Source: Zygaena filipendulae (lineage: Eukaryota > Arthropoda > Insecta > Lepidoptera > Zygaenidae). From it: a stretch of 64,000 nucleotides of DNA. The notes under the pieces are model-generated. The model did no database searches and was not told the origin of the DNA. It saw only the letters and a list, made by a program, of their open reading frames with translations. Of the stretch, positions 22,401-33,900 are shown piece by piece. Every line of letters starts with the position of its first letter. Positions within the stretch are counted from its first letter, which is position 1. Position numbers and translations under genes: made by a program. The DNA is taken from contig OU015672.1 in NCBI GenBank assembly GCA_907165275.2, positions 2,214,501 to 2,278,500 on the forward strand, read 5' to 3'.

Positions 22401-25400
22401 AGTCTATTACTTTAAAAATAGATTACTCAGAAAGGGGCATAATATTTTGTTGTTTTTGTTTATAGTCCGCTTCTTAATGTGAAATTAAAGTATATTGCAC
22501 GGCAATGTCACCTTATCACGTTATCCGTATTCGGTAATAGTATACAATGAATGGTCACGTGTATTGGATCCAATTTAAAAATATACTTATCAATCAATTG
22601 ATTTGTCAAGAAAACAAACGTGTCACGTGTCACATCAATAGTGAGGTCACCAATTGGTTACATGTGACAAGTTCAAGGTCATTCGGTGTTGCGGGGTCGA
22701 GAAAAGGTAGATTGGACAGAGAAAATATTGGAGCGGTTGTATGTCATGTAGACGATTACAAGAACACTATGTTCAAATATGACTATGCATGTGTGTATGT
22801 GAGCGGCATGGGATACTTTGAGTTTCCGAGGGAGTTCCGAAATTCCTGCTGGTAAAATCGTAGGGGGACAGCCAGTCTAGACAATTGCTAGAAAAAGAAG
22901 TAATGCAAAGTTAATGTATTAGGTACAGGTATTGTTAGGCACAGTGTGGAAATTTGAGACGGGTCAGTAAGTGGCGGCTACCTTAAGGGTGGAAACCACA
23001 CGAATATGGTCTTAGGAGACCATCGCTAATTTTTTGAGTTAATGCTATCGGCATTTACAGCTTTTAAAAAAAATATACAATCAGCGAGAAATCGGTGATT
23101 TATCAAAATATTTTTATTAGCTTAATCAATCCTGTCTCCGATAAGGATCAGAAGGCTCTATCGGGCCAAGCTAGGTTAAGGCATCAGAAATGTCACAAAT
23201 CTAAAAAAACGTTTCTCATACATTTTGTTTGGAAATTAATCTATCACACTGTGGTGACATGGTAAATGGTATAACAAAATAAAGTATCACCACTTTATGT
23301 AAACAGACATGTATTTTTAATAAGAACAACAACAATTAAAATAGAGAAACAATAAAATATAAGGTAGTAGATTTGAGAGTATCTACATAACGATCACGAT
23401 ATTAAGTATTCGAAATGGGAAAAAGAAAGAAAAAAATAGCTAGGTAGTTTATCTGGTTTTGTATAAGGAAAACAATAATTCGAGATTCAAAACTTGTAAA
23501 TGATCAGACTATTAGAGTACTTTTTTTGTGGCTGAGCTCATTCTTGGCAGCCATTATTTTGTAGAAATAGGAACTTTCCATTACTGTGCTACAACTCATT
23601 TTTCAAAGAAAATGTATGAGAAATGTATTTTTTTGGATTTGTGACATTTCTGATACCCTCACCTAACTTGGCCTTTTTAATCCTTGTCGGATACAAGACT
23701 GATTAAGCTCATAAAAAATCATTTGATAAATCGCCGCTGTCTGTTCTTTTTTTAATCTGTAAATGCCAATAGCAATAACTCAAAAAATAAGAGATGATCT
23801 CCTAAGACCATATTCGCGTGGATTCAACCCTTAAGGTAGCTGCCTTTACTGACCCCTCTCAAATTTCCACCTTTCTGTATATAAGATGTGGTAAAATTAA
23901 CTGGAAATATTTAAAGGGTAGAAATTATACGTTATGACAAACAGGATAAGCGAAAAAATTATAAGTTAAAGTTCGGTAGTTTTCAGAATATGAGGAAAAT
24001 AAATTCGCTGAAAAATCATTACAACTTCTGTTTTCAAATATCTTTTTTTGTCTTTGTACTGTTTGTGTGAAACTTCATTGGTGTTCAATGAAAAACACTT
24101 CATTGAACACCAATAAAGTGTTTTTCATTCATTCATTCATACAAATATATTCACAATGGTACACAATATACGTAGCTCACTTATACGTATACAAGGCACG
24201 CGCCACGTAGTCAGCGAGCGATGGATCAGCTTTTCAGCTCTATCGACGTCATTGACCTTAAAGATACCGGAGCGCGGCGATGTGTGTGTAAAGCGATCGA
24301 GTGGCGAGCGCCTTCACAGGTTGTTTTCTTTTTAAATGATTTATTTTTTTAGAAAAAAAAAATTAAAAAAAAAATATCTTTTTTATTTTATGAACATGTT
24401 TATAACGGTGTATACTTTCAACCTGTAAATATTTGCAGCTAATTTTAACATATTCTATAGAGTATACTGACTGTTGTCGACAACGAACACGTTGGGGTCC
24501 AAATCTTCCACGTCGTAGTCGCTGTAGTCCAGGTAGTAGTGGTCGTAGTGCGAGCCCAGCAGAGAATTGAAGCCCTTCATCTCGTACCTGGAGGTGGGAA
24601 CAAAACTATGTAACCAGGTAGCAATTGCATTTTTTTGAAGTGTTGTACACATTTTTTAACCTTGGTACTTCAAAAATGTATGTATGTTTTTTTTGTATTA
24701 TTTTTATATAATTACTAGCTGTTTCCTGGGGTTTTACCTGCAAAATTTCGAAGATCCCGCAGTAATTCTGGGACACAAAGCACCACAAAATACCCTATGT
24801 CCTTCTCTGTACCTCTGACAACGTGCATACAAAATTTCATCATGATCGGTTAAGCCGTTAAGACGTGAAAGCGTAATAGACAGATAGACAGACAGAGTTA
24901 CTTTCGCATTTATATTAGTAGGGACTAGTAGGGTTTGTTTAAGATTTTTGTAAACAAATTTTCTGTATCGCGCTGTTGAGATTGGTCACGCATAATATAT
25001 ATGTATAAGCGAATGAAACTTGTAATTTTTTTTGTACATTAAATTGGATTCAAATTCATGTGTGGTATTATTTAATAGCCCTCGAGTGAGTGTATAAACC
25101 CTGTTTGATACACTCACTCGTTTTGAATAATACGTGATAACACAACACTTCCATACATGGGATTTGATTTGCTGGAGAAGATATTATGCCATATTAGGAA
25201 CTTTGCGAGTCCCCACAAAGCTGTGCTTTTAGCTAGAGTAACTAAGTACATACCGTTTAATCACACTGCTAAGCCCACGCAGGCGCGCGCGCCGTGACGT
25301 CATCGCATGAACTCACCTGACCGGTATGGGCGTGGAGACGCCGCGCAGGGTCTTCCTATATTTCACCCACATGGTGTATTTGTTGACTTTGTCCCCGATC

Positions 25401-28400
25401 GTCTGCACCATGCGCCATTTGGAAGTGTCAGAGTCGCGCATCGTCTCAGTGCCTGTTGGATAAGATAGACACCGTTAAGTAACCCGCTGTGCCATGTTTT
25501 ACAAAGTTTTTTCTTTCTTTTCTCTTTAAAATTCTTCCACAAGCGAGGATAACTACCCATCAAAGCTTCATCGTAATCGGACGATTGGCATAGAGACAAA
25601 AAAGAAAGAACATCAAAGGAACAACACAGCAGAGGTGTTCCCAGAAGTTTCATACGTCATGTGAATTTTCCAAAACTAAAGCATAAAACCAATCTATATC
25701 TGCGTGAGCGGCGCGTAATTACGCTCGCAGCGAGAGAAGCAGTAAGCTGTTTCGACCACACATGAAATTCCATGCGATTTTATGCCTAATCATCAATGGA
25801 TCTCACCAATGTATTTGAAGTCCGTCATGTCCGGCAGCACGGACTGGATGAATATCGCTTGCTGGTCTGTGCCATTCACTTGCAGACACGTGTCCTTGTT
25901 CATCTCCTTCTCCGTGGTCACCGGTGCTATCTGTCGCCATGGACGTAAGTTTTAAACAAAGATTCAAACGGCAATCACAATAAGTGTTTTAACCATACAG
26001 TAATAATAAAGTTATGCTGTTTTGAAAATTGTAACACCCTTTTTTATAAGAAAAACATTTAAACAGAATTCAATTTTAAACAAGTGACATACAGTGTTGT
26101 CGTTAGACGGGGTACGTATTGAAATTCTTGATAATTCAAGCCTACATGAAACTAATAAAAATATAAATAAATAATAATTGATAAATCACAGAGGAAATAA
26201 ATTATGCGGGTGAATGACCTTCAAATTGGATTTATCGAACCCTCGTTTCGATTGCTCCCAGTGTCCTGCTGTTTACGCAAGCTCACCTTGATCGAGGTGC
26301 CGTATTGAGGCATCGCCGCCGGCGACAGCTGGTAAGTCTTAACCATGGTGCCGTAGTAGTCGATGCGAGACTTGCCATTCGTGCTGTCGTACCTGCGGAA
26401 CAAAATATTTAATATTTTAATTAATATTTTCCATTAATATTTAATATTTTAACACAGGTAGACAGAGGAGGGGTGTTTAAAAATTGTTAGATCATGTTGG
26501 ATCTGTATGGTAAAATACCATAAAATAATTATTTTAATGAAGCAGAATAATTGAAACAGCAGAATTGGTTTTTGAAAGTGTGATTTGGCACTGCATTTCA
26601 TACTACCTACCTACCTAGTAGTCGCTCTTTTTGAAAGAAGTCTATATCAAAAACTATATTGTTTACTAGCTGTGCCCTGCGGTTTCACCCGCTTGAGTTT
26701 CGGAATTCTCGCAGGAACTTCTTTTATTCTTCTTCCCCTTACAATAACAAACACAATAAAAAAATAATTAGCTAAATTAGTTCAGCCGTTCACGCGTGAT
26801 GCCGTGACCAAGGGAAATCTATACTAATATTATAAAGAGCAAATGTTTGTGAGTTTGTGAGTTTGTGACGTTGTGGGGGGGAATCTCTGGATCTACTGAA
26901 CCGATTTTGAAAATTTTTTCACTTATAGGAAGCCAGAGTGATCCTGAGTGTCATAGGGTACTTTTTACTTCGGAATTCCCGCGGGAACTCCGGAGTTAGT
27001 GAGTTTGTGAGTTTGTAGGGGGTAATCTCTGGATCTACTGAACTGATTTTAAAAATTATTTCACATTTAAAAAGCTGCAGTGATCCTAATTGACATAGGG
27101 TACTTTTTATCCTGGGATTCCCGCGAGAACTCCGGGATTATTCACCTCATATATACTGTAACTATCATAAATACGTTGTTATGCGCATTTTGTTTTTTAA
27201 ATGTAAAATGTACCCTAGAGTAGTTGATTCAGGGGACAATCACTTGCTCTCTCTCTCTCTCACTCACTGATCCTCAATTGTATCCGATTTAGCCCAATAG
27301 TCTTAACAGAAAAAGTCAAATCTCAACTGTGGAATCAGATACAGAAACAATCATTCACCAGAGAAGCATTTGTGTGATAAATACTTATTCCACTTGATCA
27401 TATATCGTCATACAAGAGTATTTTTCTAAATGGTCACAATGAAAAGTATCTTCTATTCCCAGCTTATTGCTAAGTTTTAGGACACTGTCTGTATGTATGT
27501 ATAAAATAATTGTTCCTTTGTTGTGTAGATAACAATTTACAATGAACCTACTACAATCACCCCATATGAGTTGATTAGGTACTTCCTTGACCCTTTGAGA
27601 TAAACCTTATTTGTTAATGATAAAATCCTCCATCTTTCTTCATCTCATTGGTTAAGTGCGAAGCTGAGAGTGAAAATAACATTTTGTCTTCTTCCTTTTG
27701 AAAGAGCTTATAAGAATTAAATTACTAAAATTAAACACTATGACTGAGTATTTATAATTTGATACATAAGCAATCAATTTAATTACTTATTACTTATCGT
27801 TCTAATAAATCATGCAAAATACACAGTCAGTCCTTTACTATCAATATTGTAATTCAATATTATTTTATTGATAAGGGAACTGTTTGCAACAGATGACCCG
27901 GCACTCGGCAGTCACTTCTCAGGGGAGATATGATACTAATAATTATCATATTAATGTATGTATTTAAATCATGCATCTTATAAGTAAGAAGACCTGTTTC
28001 TAGAATCATGGACAATGAACAATAAGTTAAACAAATGATTAATAGTCAATAAATAAAATATAGGTAAATTATGTGATAAGCATTATAATTACTCAGAGTC
28101 TGGGTGATAAGTATGTATATCATATGAATTTTATGGATCTTGAGTATTTCACATATCAATGTACTAATGTGCAATATATACGTTGTCGGGTATTCACAGT
28201 ACCAGCTCTACTTAGTTTGTGACTAGTTGGTGCTATATATTAAAGTACAAACCATTATTTTTATCCGTAACTATCATAATAGGTACTTTGTTACCAAGCT
28301 TACCAAGCGTAGAATGGTTCCATCAATTCAGCATATGGAATAAATAGAGTTCCTTTGACTGAATACACTGGATTCCATTGTGGGGGTGATTCTGTCAAAA

Positions 28401-28686
28401 AACATTGAGTTAAGATTAGGTATCAAATTTATCTGACCCGTATAAATCACTGACTTTGAAATAGTAAAAAAGATGATTTTTATTATTCAATGTGTAACAA
28501 ATTCAGTAATCAGATTGACTCCTAATTTGTAAACACTGAAAATTTTTAATTAGGTGGTACATGAAATTCAGAAATGATTTTATTTATTTATTTATTGATA
28601 TAGCACAAACTATAAAAATACTAACGTTTATCAACATATCCAGATGCAAAGCCTAATAAAAGGCAAATTGAGAGGTACTCCAACAT
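16439..28686 (-). CDS. 26-29-p: 26/29-kDa proteinase (papain-family cysteine protease), 15 exons
   Basis: Coding exons, minus strand: 28686-28626, 28391-28304, 26392-26287, 25930-25807, 25452-25317, 24587-24472, 21678-21564, 20587-20507, 20418-20294, 19326-19225, 18571-18445, 18073-17968, 17253-17164, 16847-16750, 16625-16439. All have AG/GT borders and the phases join to 1662 nt (553 residues plus stop), close to the length expected for this family. Exon 1 gives a signal peptide ([16 protein letters not shown]). The N-terminal extension specific to the family follows ([15 protein letters not shown], then [20 protein letters not shown]). The I29 propeptide inhibitor domain is in exons 8-9 ([37 protein letters not shown]). 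The mature peptidase begins near [19 protein letters not shown] and keeps the oxyanion Gln and catalytic Cys ([11 protein letters not shown]), catalytic His ([13 protein letters not shown]) and Asn ([10 protein letters not shown]). The family consists of secreted or lysosomal proteases of hemocytes and gut, processed into 26- and 29-kDa chains. Confidence 0.93.
16900..17083. mobile_element. CCCCCTTAGCC-type MITE, degraded copy in a protease intron
   Basis: The right end GATTGCCAACTTGGCTAAAG and the middle TGACCACGTGACATGACGAT match the better copy at 48432-48608. The left end is eroded. It fills the intron between protease exons 13 and 14. Confidence 0.5.
17285..17562. other. intron sequence with two TGACGTCA octamers
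   Basis: Palindromic TGACGTCA occurs near 17307 and again near 17494, and short GGGTAG-type arms face each other at the two edges. This may be a worn inverted-repeat element, but the arms are too short to be sure. Confidence 0.3.
17563..17715 (-). repeat. CTAG repeat, minus orientation, ending in a G run
   Basis: Starts CTAGCTGACCCCCGCGGTTT at 17563 with TTCGGAGTTCCCGCAGGAAT. It breaks off at a run of 12 or 13 G near 17704-17715 in the intron between protease exons 12 and 13. Confidence 0.55.
18170..18419. mobile_element. TGACGTCA-bearing MITE, partial copy F
   Basis: Related to the copies at 21720, 30258, 33459, 33987 and 43622 through AAAAAATAACGGAGATACGT, one TGACGTCA (18259-18266) and AACTTTAATGCACTTTTTCC. 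The right end reads AGTAGTCAAATAGCC. It fills most of the intron between protease exons 11 and 12. Confidence 0.6.
18641..18775. mobile_element. small foldback element
   Basis: The left arm GCCACAGTCTC and the inner ACAAATGGTAGACAACATA are matched inverted by GTTGCCTACCATTTGTTTTA and GAGACTGTGGC. The right arm carries an extra GCC/ACC-rich insert of about 25 bp (18740-18764). Intronic. Confidence 0.65.
18792..19001 (+). mobile_element. Helitron-like CTAG repeat, plus orientation
   Basis: Ends GGTGAAACCGCGTGGGACAGCTAG at the T of 19002; the body (AGACCTGAAACTTGG, TTTGTATGACGCAGGC, TTCCGCGGGAACTC) matches the minus-oriented half of the 12691 composite, marking a third subfamily. Start not sharply defined. 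Confidence 0.55.
19655..20290. repeat. 63-bp minisatellite made of three 21-bp sub-repeats
   Basis: About ten 63-bp units, each a trio of related 21-mers: CACGTGCCGTGGAGCAAGTGT, CATGTCCATTGCGGCAAGTGT and CGCGTGCCGCGCGGCATGTGT in spirit (quoted in parts: TGCCGTGGAGCAAGTGT, TCCATTGCGGCAAGTGT, TGCCGCGCGGCAAGTGT). Because 21 is a multiple of 3, five of six frames stay open for over 220 codons. Nearly every unit carries the palindrome CACGTG. It lies in the intron between protease exons 9 and 10 and starts four bases beyond the exon 9 donor. Confidence 0.92.
20755..21061 (-). mobile_element. hAT-type MITE, copy 2, with intact 8-bp target duplication
   Basis: Inverted relative to the copy at 3985-4291 and the same length (307 bp). 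The octamer CTACTTGC flanks it on both sides (20747-20754 and 21062-21069), the target-duplication size of the hAT superfamily. Ends are CAAAGACATTATAAGAAAAT and, inverted, CAAAGATATTGAAAGAGAAT. It is in the intron between protease exons 7 and 8. Confidence 0.85.
21496..21560. repeat. (GGGCACA)n minisatellite next to a splice donor
   Basis: About nine copies of GGGCACA end within a few bases of the donor of protease exon 7 (exon edge at 21564), on the intron side. Confidence 0.85.
21720..22043. mobile_element. TGACGTCA-bearing MITE, copy A
   Basis: Long imperfect inverted arms: GTTGACGACGTTTGAAAATC plus ATTAGTCCCTTAGTAAG on the left, and TACAAGACAAACTAAAAAAA on the right; an inner ATACGTGTC/GACACGTATT pair is also inverted. 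The core holds two TGACGTCA octamers (21867-21874 and 21914-21921) around CCGCCATAC. Intronic in the protease gene. Confidence 0.8.
22810..22880 (+). repeat. CTAG-repeat fragment
   Basis: A worn 3' end: CCGAGGGAGTTCCGAAATTC followed by GTAGGGGGACAGCCAGTCTAG. Confidence 0.35.
22942..23876. mobile_element. foldback element with arms of about 300 bp
   Basis: The left arm starts GTGTGGAAATTTGAGACGGG and the right arm, inverted, AGGTGGAAATTTGAGAGGGG. Pairing continues through GGTCAGTAA, CTACCTTAAGGGT, ATGGTCTTAGGAGA, the TTTTTTGAGTTA block and the AAATGTCACAAATC block near 23190/23640. The unpaired centre is about 23240-23620. No coding sequence. It is in the long intron between protease exons 6 and 7. 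Confidence 0.8.
24073..24142. repeat. palindrome followed by (ATTC)n
   Basis: TTCATTGGTGTTCAATGAAAAACAC and its inverted partner lie around 24098, followed by four copies of ATTC. Intronic. Confidence 0.5.
24715..24924 (-). mobile_element. Helitron-like CTAG repeat, minus orientation, nearly full length
   Basis: Starts CTAGCTGTTTCCTGGGG after A24714 and contains CCTCTGACAACGTGCATAC, TCATGATCGGTTAAGCCGTT and a GACAGATAGACAGACAGA tract. It ends TTATATTAGTAGGGA. In the intron between protease exons 5 and 6. Confidence 0.65.
26666..27135. mobile_element. two adjacent Helitron-like CTAG repeats in opposite orientation
   Basis: A minus-oriented piece starts CTAGCTGTGCCCTGCGGTTT at 26666. From 26818 a plus-oriented copy starts TCTATACTAATATTATAAAG and carries two tandem units with GGATCTACTGAACCGATTTT and TTCCCGCGGGAACTCCGG. 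Its CTAG terminus is missing. Intron between protease exons 2 and 3. Confidence 0.55.
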
Positions 28687-29162
28687 CCTGGCGAGTAGCC
28701 GCGACTGCAGCTTTGCTTGAACTGATTACACTAGACTGCGAAATAGGTAGGTACCTACCTAATGCAAACAAAAAAAAGACAAACTTTATACTTGTTTATA
28801 ATTTATTAATTAGCCAGATACAAGTTCATTGGCATAATATTGTGTTACTTGAATAACAAGCCAGTTGCCAGATTAACAGACACTAAAAATAGTAAACACA
28901 TAGTTATTGAAATGTATTTTCACACATTTCGGCTGGCCGGCTGCCGGGTCGGTCGGCAATCGGCATATCCCGGCGCCGAGAAACTTGGTGAAAAGGCACT
29001 TCAGCAGCAGAAAGTCGAAACTACTAAAACTGGTTGTAAAAAATGACTTACCTACTTATCCAATTAATATACAATTCACTGTTCGCCACAAATAAAAATA
29101 TTAAAATTAACTAAAAGCTCTTAGCCAAAAGTCAAAATCATAGTTACTCTATGGTCAAAACC

Positions 29163-30223
29163 AGAGAGAAGGTAATCACTACGTTAGTCTCAGAAGAATA
29201 CAGTTTTGAGGTTTTAGTCAAAACCACAAATTAACTAGACTAATCAGGGCTGCTAGCAAATAAATCGCGGCAATACGGTTTCTTATCCGCAATATTACGA
29301 AATTTGGTCGCATTATATATTACCATTTTGTGAAATGTAAATCGATTTTTCTTCATAACTTCATAAAACATCTTAAAACTTACATACTTTTAAATCTGAA
29401 AATGTGCAAAGGCGCCAACGGAAGTCAAAACAAACAGAGGGTAGGTACGAGGTAGGTACCTACCGTAGACGGAGAATAGATCTATTTTCCGTCCACGGTA
29501 CCTACCTCAGAAGGAGGTACCCTCAGAAGAATAACTACTTCTGAGGAGGTACCTACTCTACTTTGGCTGCTTAGTTATTCTTCTGAGGCTGCATGTCACA
29601 TGTGGACAACACCATAAATTAACTAGACTTATGACAATACGGAACCGCAGAACACACATAGCACTGAACACACCACGTGTGCGTTCCGTTGGTTTCGGCG
29701 CAGTTGTTCGGAAAACACTCGTTTGAGTTGCAACCAAGCCACAGAACGACAGAGTTGTTTTTATAACCCCAAAATATTTGAAATTTCAGGCGCCATTTGT
29801 TTTCTCTGAACTCACATTGCAAATAAGACTATTTTTCATCCAATTATAAACTTTTTGTGACTACGCCACCTCCCCTTTGTTCGTAAGAACTCCGATTGAT
29901 TTCTTTTCGATGAATTCAGTTTTTGGCGCAAAATTTTACATTTCACTTGATGTATTGTTTAAACATGGCTGTCAGAGTGAAATGGTTGTTTCATTGCTGC
30001 ACTCTGAGTCACGGAACGGGTGAAATTACGATCTGACAGTTGTCAGAGTAAAATTTAACCAAGCCACGGAACGGGTAGAGAGCGCGCTCGAGCGAATCCA
30101 CGGAACGCGCCCCAGGGCACAGGCACTTCGATTTCCTCCAAGAGCTCCAAGAAATTTCTTGAAAGCTATAATACCGTGGCTTGCAATTTGAAACCGTACA
30201 ACCGTAGTGATTACCTTCTCTCT
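29163..30223. mobile_element. inverted-repeat element of about 1.06 kb
   Basis: The left end AGAGAGAAGGTAATCACTAC is mirrored at the right by GTAGTGATTACCTTCTCTCT. Inside are several copies of CTCAGAAGAATAAC in both orientations (about 29189, 29518, 29572). The right half contains repeated CACGGAACGGG pieces (30012, 30063). No intact coding sequence and no target duplication recognised. Confidence 0.65.
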
Positions 30224-30257
30224 GCGTACAACAATAGAAAATACCTACAATAATCTA

Positions 30258-30648
30258 ATGGGGATGTGGAAATACAAAATTCTATTTAGTCCGTCAGTTA
30301 TAAAATAAAAAACAATAGACACGTATTTTTTGCTTTTTCCTCAGAAGAATAACTAAAGCATTCTTCTGAGTTTTTCCTCAGAAGAATAACTTATTCTTCT
30401 GAAGCTTTTTCAAATAAATTAAAATATACAGAGATAAAGCGCATTAAAGTTTAGGGTGAGGGGGTCGTGACGTCACTAACCGCTAAAACCGCCATACAAA
30501 CTGTCAGAATAGTGACGTCACGTGAAATTTCAACTCAATATTTCGCCATTATTTTTTGATTACGTAAAAAAAGAAAAAATACGTGTCCAATATTTTTTAA
30601 TAATCTACAAGAAGGACTAAAAAATAAAAATTAGTCAACATGCCCATT
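30258..30648. mobile_element. TGACGTCA-bearing MITE, copy B, with a hairpin inserted
   Basis: TAGTCCGTCAGTTATAAAAT on the left and AGAAGGACTAAAAAATAAAA on the right. TGACGTCA is at 30468-30475 and 30513-30520. At 30339-30405 the left arm is interrupted by two CTCAGAAGAATAAC hairpins that also occur in the neighbouring 29163-30223 element. This copy ends about 340 bp upstream of the SH3BP5-like start codon. Confidence 0.75.
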
Positions 30649-30991
30649 AATTTTACTTGAAACTGGCTAAATGTATTATATGCGAAAGTCCATAAAAAAG
30701 AAGAAAGAAGAAAAGATTATGAGTGATGACGTGATGACAGTGACAGACACTGTCATGACACTGTCTTGTCAAAACTCAAAACCAAAACTCAAGAGTCAAG
30801 TCTCAAAAACTTCAAAAGGCAAACGCCAGTGAGACGGAAGAGGTTCCTGTACTATCTGTAATAATATTTCTAGTAATAAAAATGAAAACGAAGCATAATA
30901 CAACCGATAGGAACAAAAGTAATTTTAAATAAATTATTCAAGTTATTATTGACTGCAACTATACATAAAATGTGTTTATTTTGAGAGAACA

Positions 30992-33900
30992 ATGAACGAT
31001 AGCGGGGCAGAGTGCTCGGAAGCTCTTGATCCTCGGGTACAGGTAAAGATAAATCAATATTTTATTGAAAGCAAAGGCTGTACTAGTTGGCACAGAGGTC
31101 GGAGACAATGCATAGACGTAATAACGGCTCGTAATCTGCCGCTCAATATATGAAAAATAATTTAATTTATACGGTCAGTGAGTTGCAAATAATCTTACGT
31201 AAAAGCATCGCAACTTGTTATTATAACTTGGATTAATAAATTAAGTATTTTGTAAATTAATGAGAGTTTAGAATCTCATTACCGAAAAACTTTATTTTTA
31301 TTAAAATAATAAACCTAGGTTTTGTAGTTAAACCTTTTTATTTAAATAAAATAAATAAAATTAAAAATTAATTAAAATATTTAATTATTTGAATATTAAT
31401 ATATTTGTAAGAATTTAATAATGTTGATAATACCTAATGATTGCAATATTATATTGTAATCACAATAAAGAAAAATATAATATAACATAATTGCCATTTA
31501 CTACTTACTCTCTTTTCACTTTTCTCATGAACAGATAGAATTGGAACGTCTGAATACAGCCACAGATGAAATCAATCGTCTGGAGGTGGAGCTCGATGAG
31601 GCTCGGCTTGCATTCCGCAGGCTGTTGGCTGAAGGACATCTCCGCATACAGCAGCTGACAAAAAAACTTGGCTCTAGTGTCCATAAAGCCAGGCCTTATT
31701 ATGAAGCCAGGTTTAGGGCTAACATAGTAAGTTCACACAAAATTGTTATTCCATTCTTGAAAAAATAATGCCTGACATTATGCCACCTGGAATTTCTACG
31801 GGAGCTCTGAATTTACCGCCGACCACAGCAGACAGCTAGTAACTAATAAAAATCTAGTTATGTAAAAGAGAACAGAGAAACCTTAACTAAAAAATGTTTA
31901 CAAAGGTTAATACATTTGTCGGTGCACCAGTGGCAACACAAAGGGAAGGAGCGGTGATTATGAATAACCCTATGCCGTCAGTGGCGTCAGCAACTTTTGC
32001 GCTATGCTTTTGACTAGCTGTATGGTTTCACCCGCGGTAATTTCGGAGTTTCTGCAGGAATTCCGAGATAAAAAGATCCCTATGTCCTTCTCTGTACCCT
32101 TGACAACGTGCATGCCAAATTTCATCTAAATCTGTTCAGCCGTTTTTGCGTGATTGAGTAACAAACATCCAAACATCCACACTTTCACATTTATAATATT
32201 AGTAGGATAATTATTACAAAAGAAATTTTAGTTTTAACATGGCTTGCGGTAAGAGTTAACTTGCAGAAATTGTCATCGACGCGTGACGGTTTCTACCACT
32301 TCTATCGCAAGCCGCGTCGATGAAAGACCTGTTCAGACATTTTTTTTTTCCAAATTCGCGATGGACATTAAATGTATTAACGAAATCTCTATTCTAGACA
32401 TCCCAAGAGCTGCAGACGGCTACACTCGCGTACGATAAAGCGAACAGCGCCCACGCGGCCGCCCGGGAGATGGTGTTCCTGGCCGAGCAGGGGCTGGCGC
32501 GGCTGGCCGAGGGCTCCGAGGGCGGCCTCACCCTCGACCCGGCCTGGCAGGAGATGCTCAACCACGCCACGCATCGGGTAAACCAGGTCGGGCGTAGTCT
32601 ATTTATACATAGTTAAAGTGTGCTGCTGGTCTTCCTAGTTAATATACAAATACATAATATATTTCGCTAAAATAGCTTGTGGCGTCTCTGTAACTATACA
32701 AAAAAAAAATTGTTTTTGGAACCGAAACGGCACGCATCATGCGCATTACGCGCGTGACACCCGTAGTCTAGGGAATATAGCAGTGATCGTTATGCGTTCA
32801 TTACGTGTTTTGGAACGCAGCTCAAAGAAGTTCAGCTTGCGCCGTCTAGCCTCTACGCTCTAGATTATTTATGGTTCGAAAATTGCCCGCATTCTGCCAT
32901 ATTCTCGCGCGAAAATGATGCGGGGAAAAAATTCCTCGGCAAAAATGAAACAACAGAAAGTTCAACTGATTCCTGGGTGAGTCTAGTCTTGTCCAACTTG
33001 TTCAGCGAAAGTGACAAATCATTACTAACATTATAAATGCGAAAGTGAGTCTGTCTGTCTGTTACGCTTTCACGCCTTAACGACTCAGCCAATCATCATG
33101 AAATTTGGCACACCCATCGGCAGGAGTACAGGGAAGGTTACAGGGTACTTTTTGTCCCGGAATTTCTGCGGGAACTCCGAAATTTAAGCGGGTGAAACCG
33201 CGCCGATCAACTAGTTGGACATACTTTCGGGTTGCGGTAGGCGGAGTCGGAGCGCGCTTCCGCCACGGTGGCGCAGCGCACGCGCGCCGCCGCGCACCGC
33301 GCCGCCACCGCGCTCGTCACGCAGCTGCAGAACGGACTCAAGCGGCACATCGCCAAGTCCAGGTGAGGGCTTTGCCTTCGTGCCCGAAAAGCGCAAAGAT
33401 AGCTGCTGTAGTGATGAGAGCTTCCCTGCTACGACAGGCCCCCTCAGCCGAATGAGCATGTTGACTAATTTTTTTTTAGGCCGTCTTATAGATCAATAAA
33501 AAATATTGGACACGTATTTTTTATTTTTTTACGTAATCAAAAACGGTGATACATTGAGTTGAAATTTCGGGTGACGTCACTATTCTGACAGTTTGTATGG
33601 CGGTTTAAGCGGTTAGTGACGTCACGACCCCCTCAGCCTAAACTTTAATGCGCTTTATCTCTGTATATTTTAATTTATTTGAAAAAGCAAAAAAATACGT
33701 CTATTGTTTTTTTTTATTTTCTAACTGACGGATTAATTATAATTTTTTGATTATAATATTTTCAAAAGTAGTCAACATCCCCATTGGCAGTCTATAATAG
33801 TGGTCAAAGAAACTTATCGTCCTGTAACGTGATTACGAAAAATTATACTTTTGACTGGACGATTTTTCGTGACCACGCGTTATTACAATAAGTTCCTCCA

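Larger units (their letters stand above)
28687..30991. promoter_or_regulatory. shared intergenic region of two divergent genes
   Basis: The protease start codon (minus) and the SH3BP5-like start codon (plus) face away from each other 2305 bp apart, so this region must hold both promoters and 5'UTRs. It contains a 1.06-kb inverted-repeat element (29163-30223) and a TGACGTCA-bearing MITE (30258-30648), leaving about 480 bp and 340 bp of other sequence beside the two start codons. No TATA box is clear on either side. Confidence 0.6.

Noticed and set aside
24073..24126. An intrinsic transcription terminator
   Set aside because: The hairpin with following T-rich sequence resembles a bacterial terminator, but the DNA is eukaryotic and the site is inside an intron.
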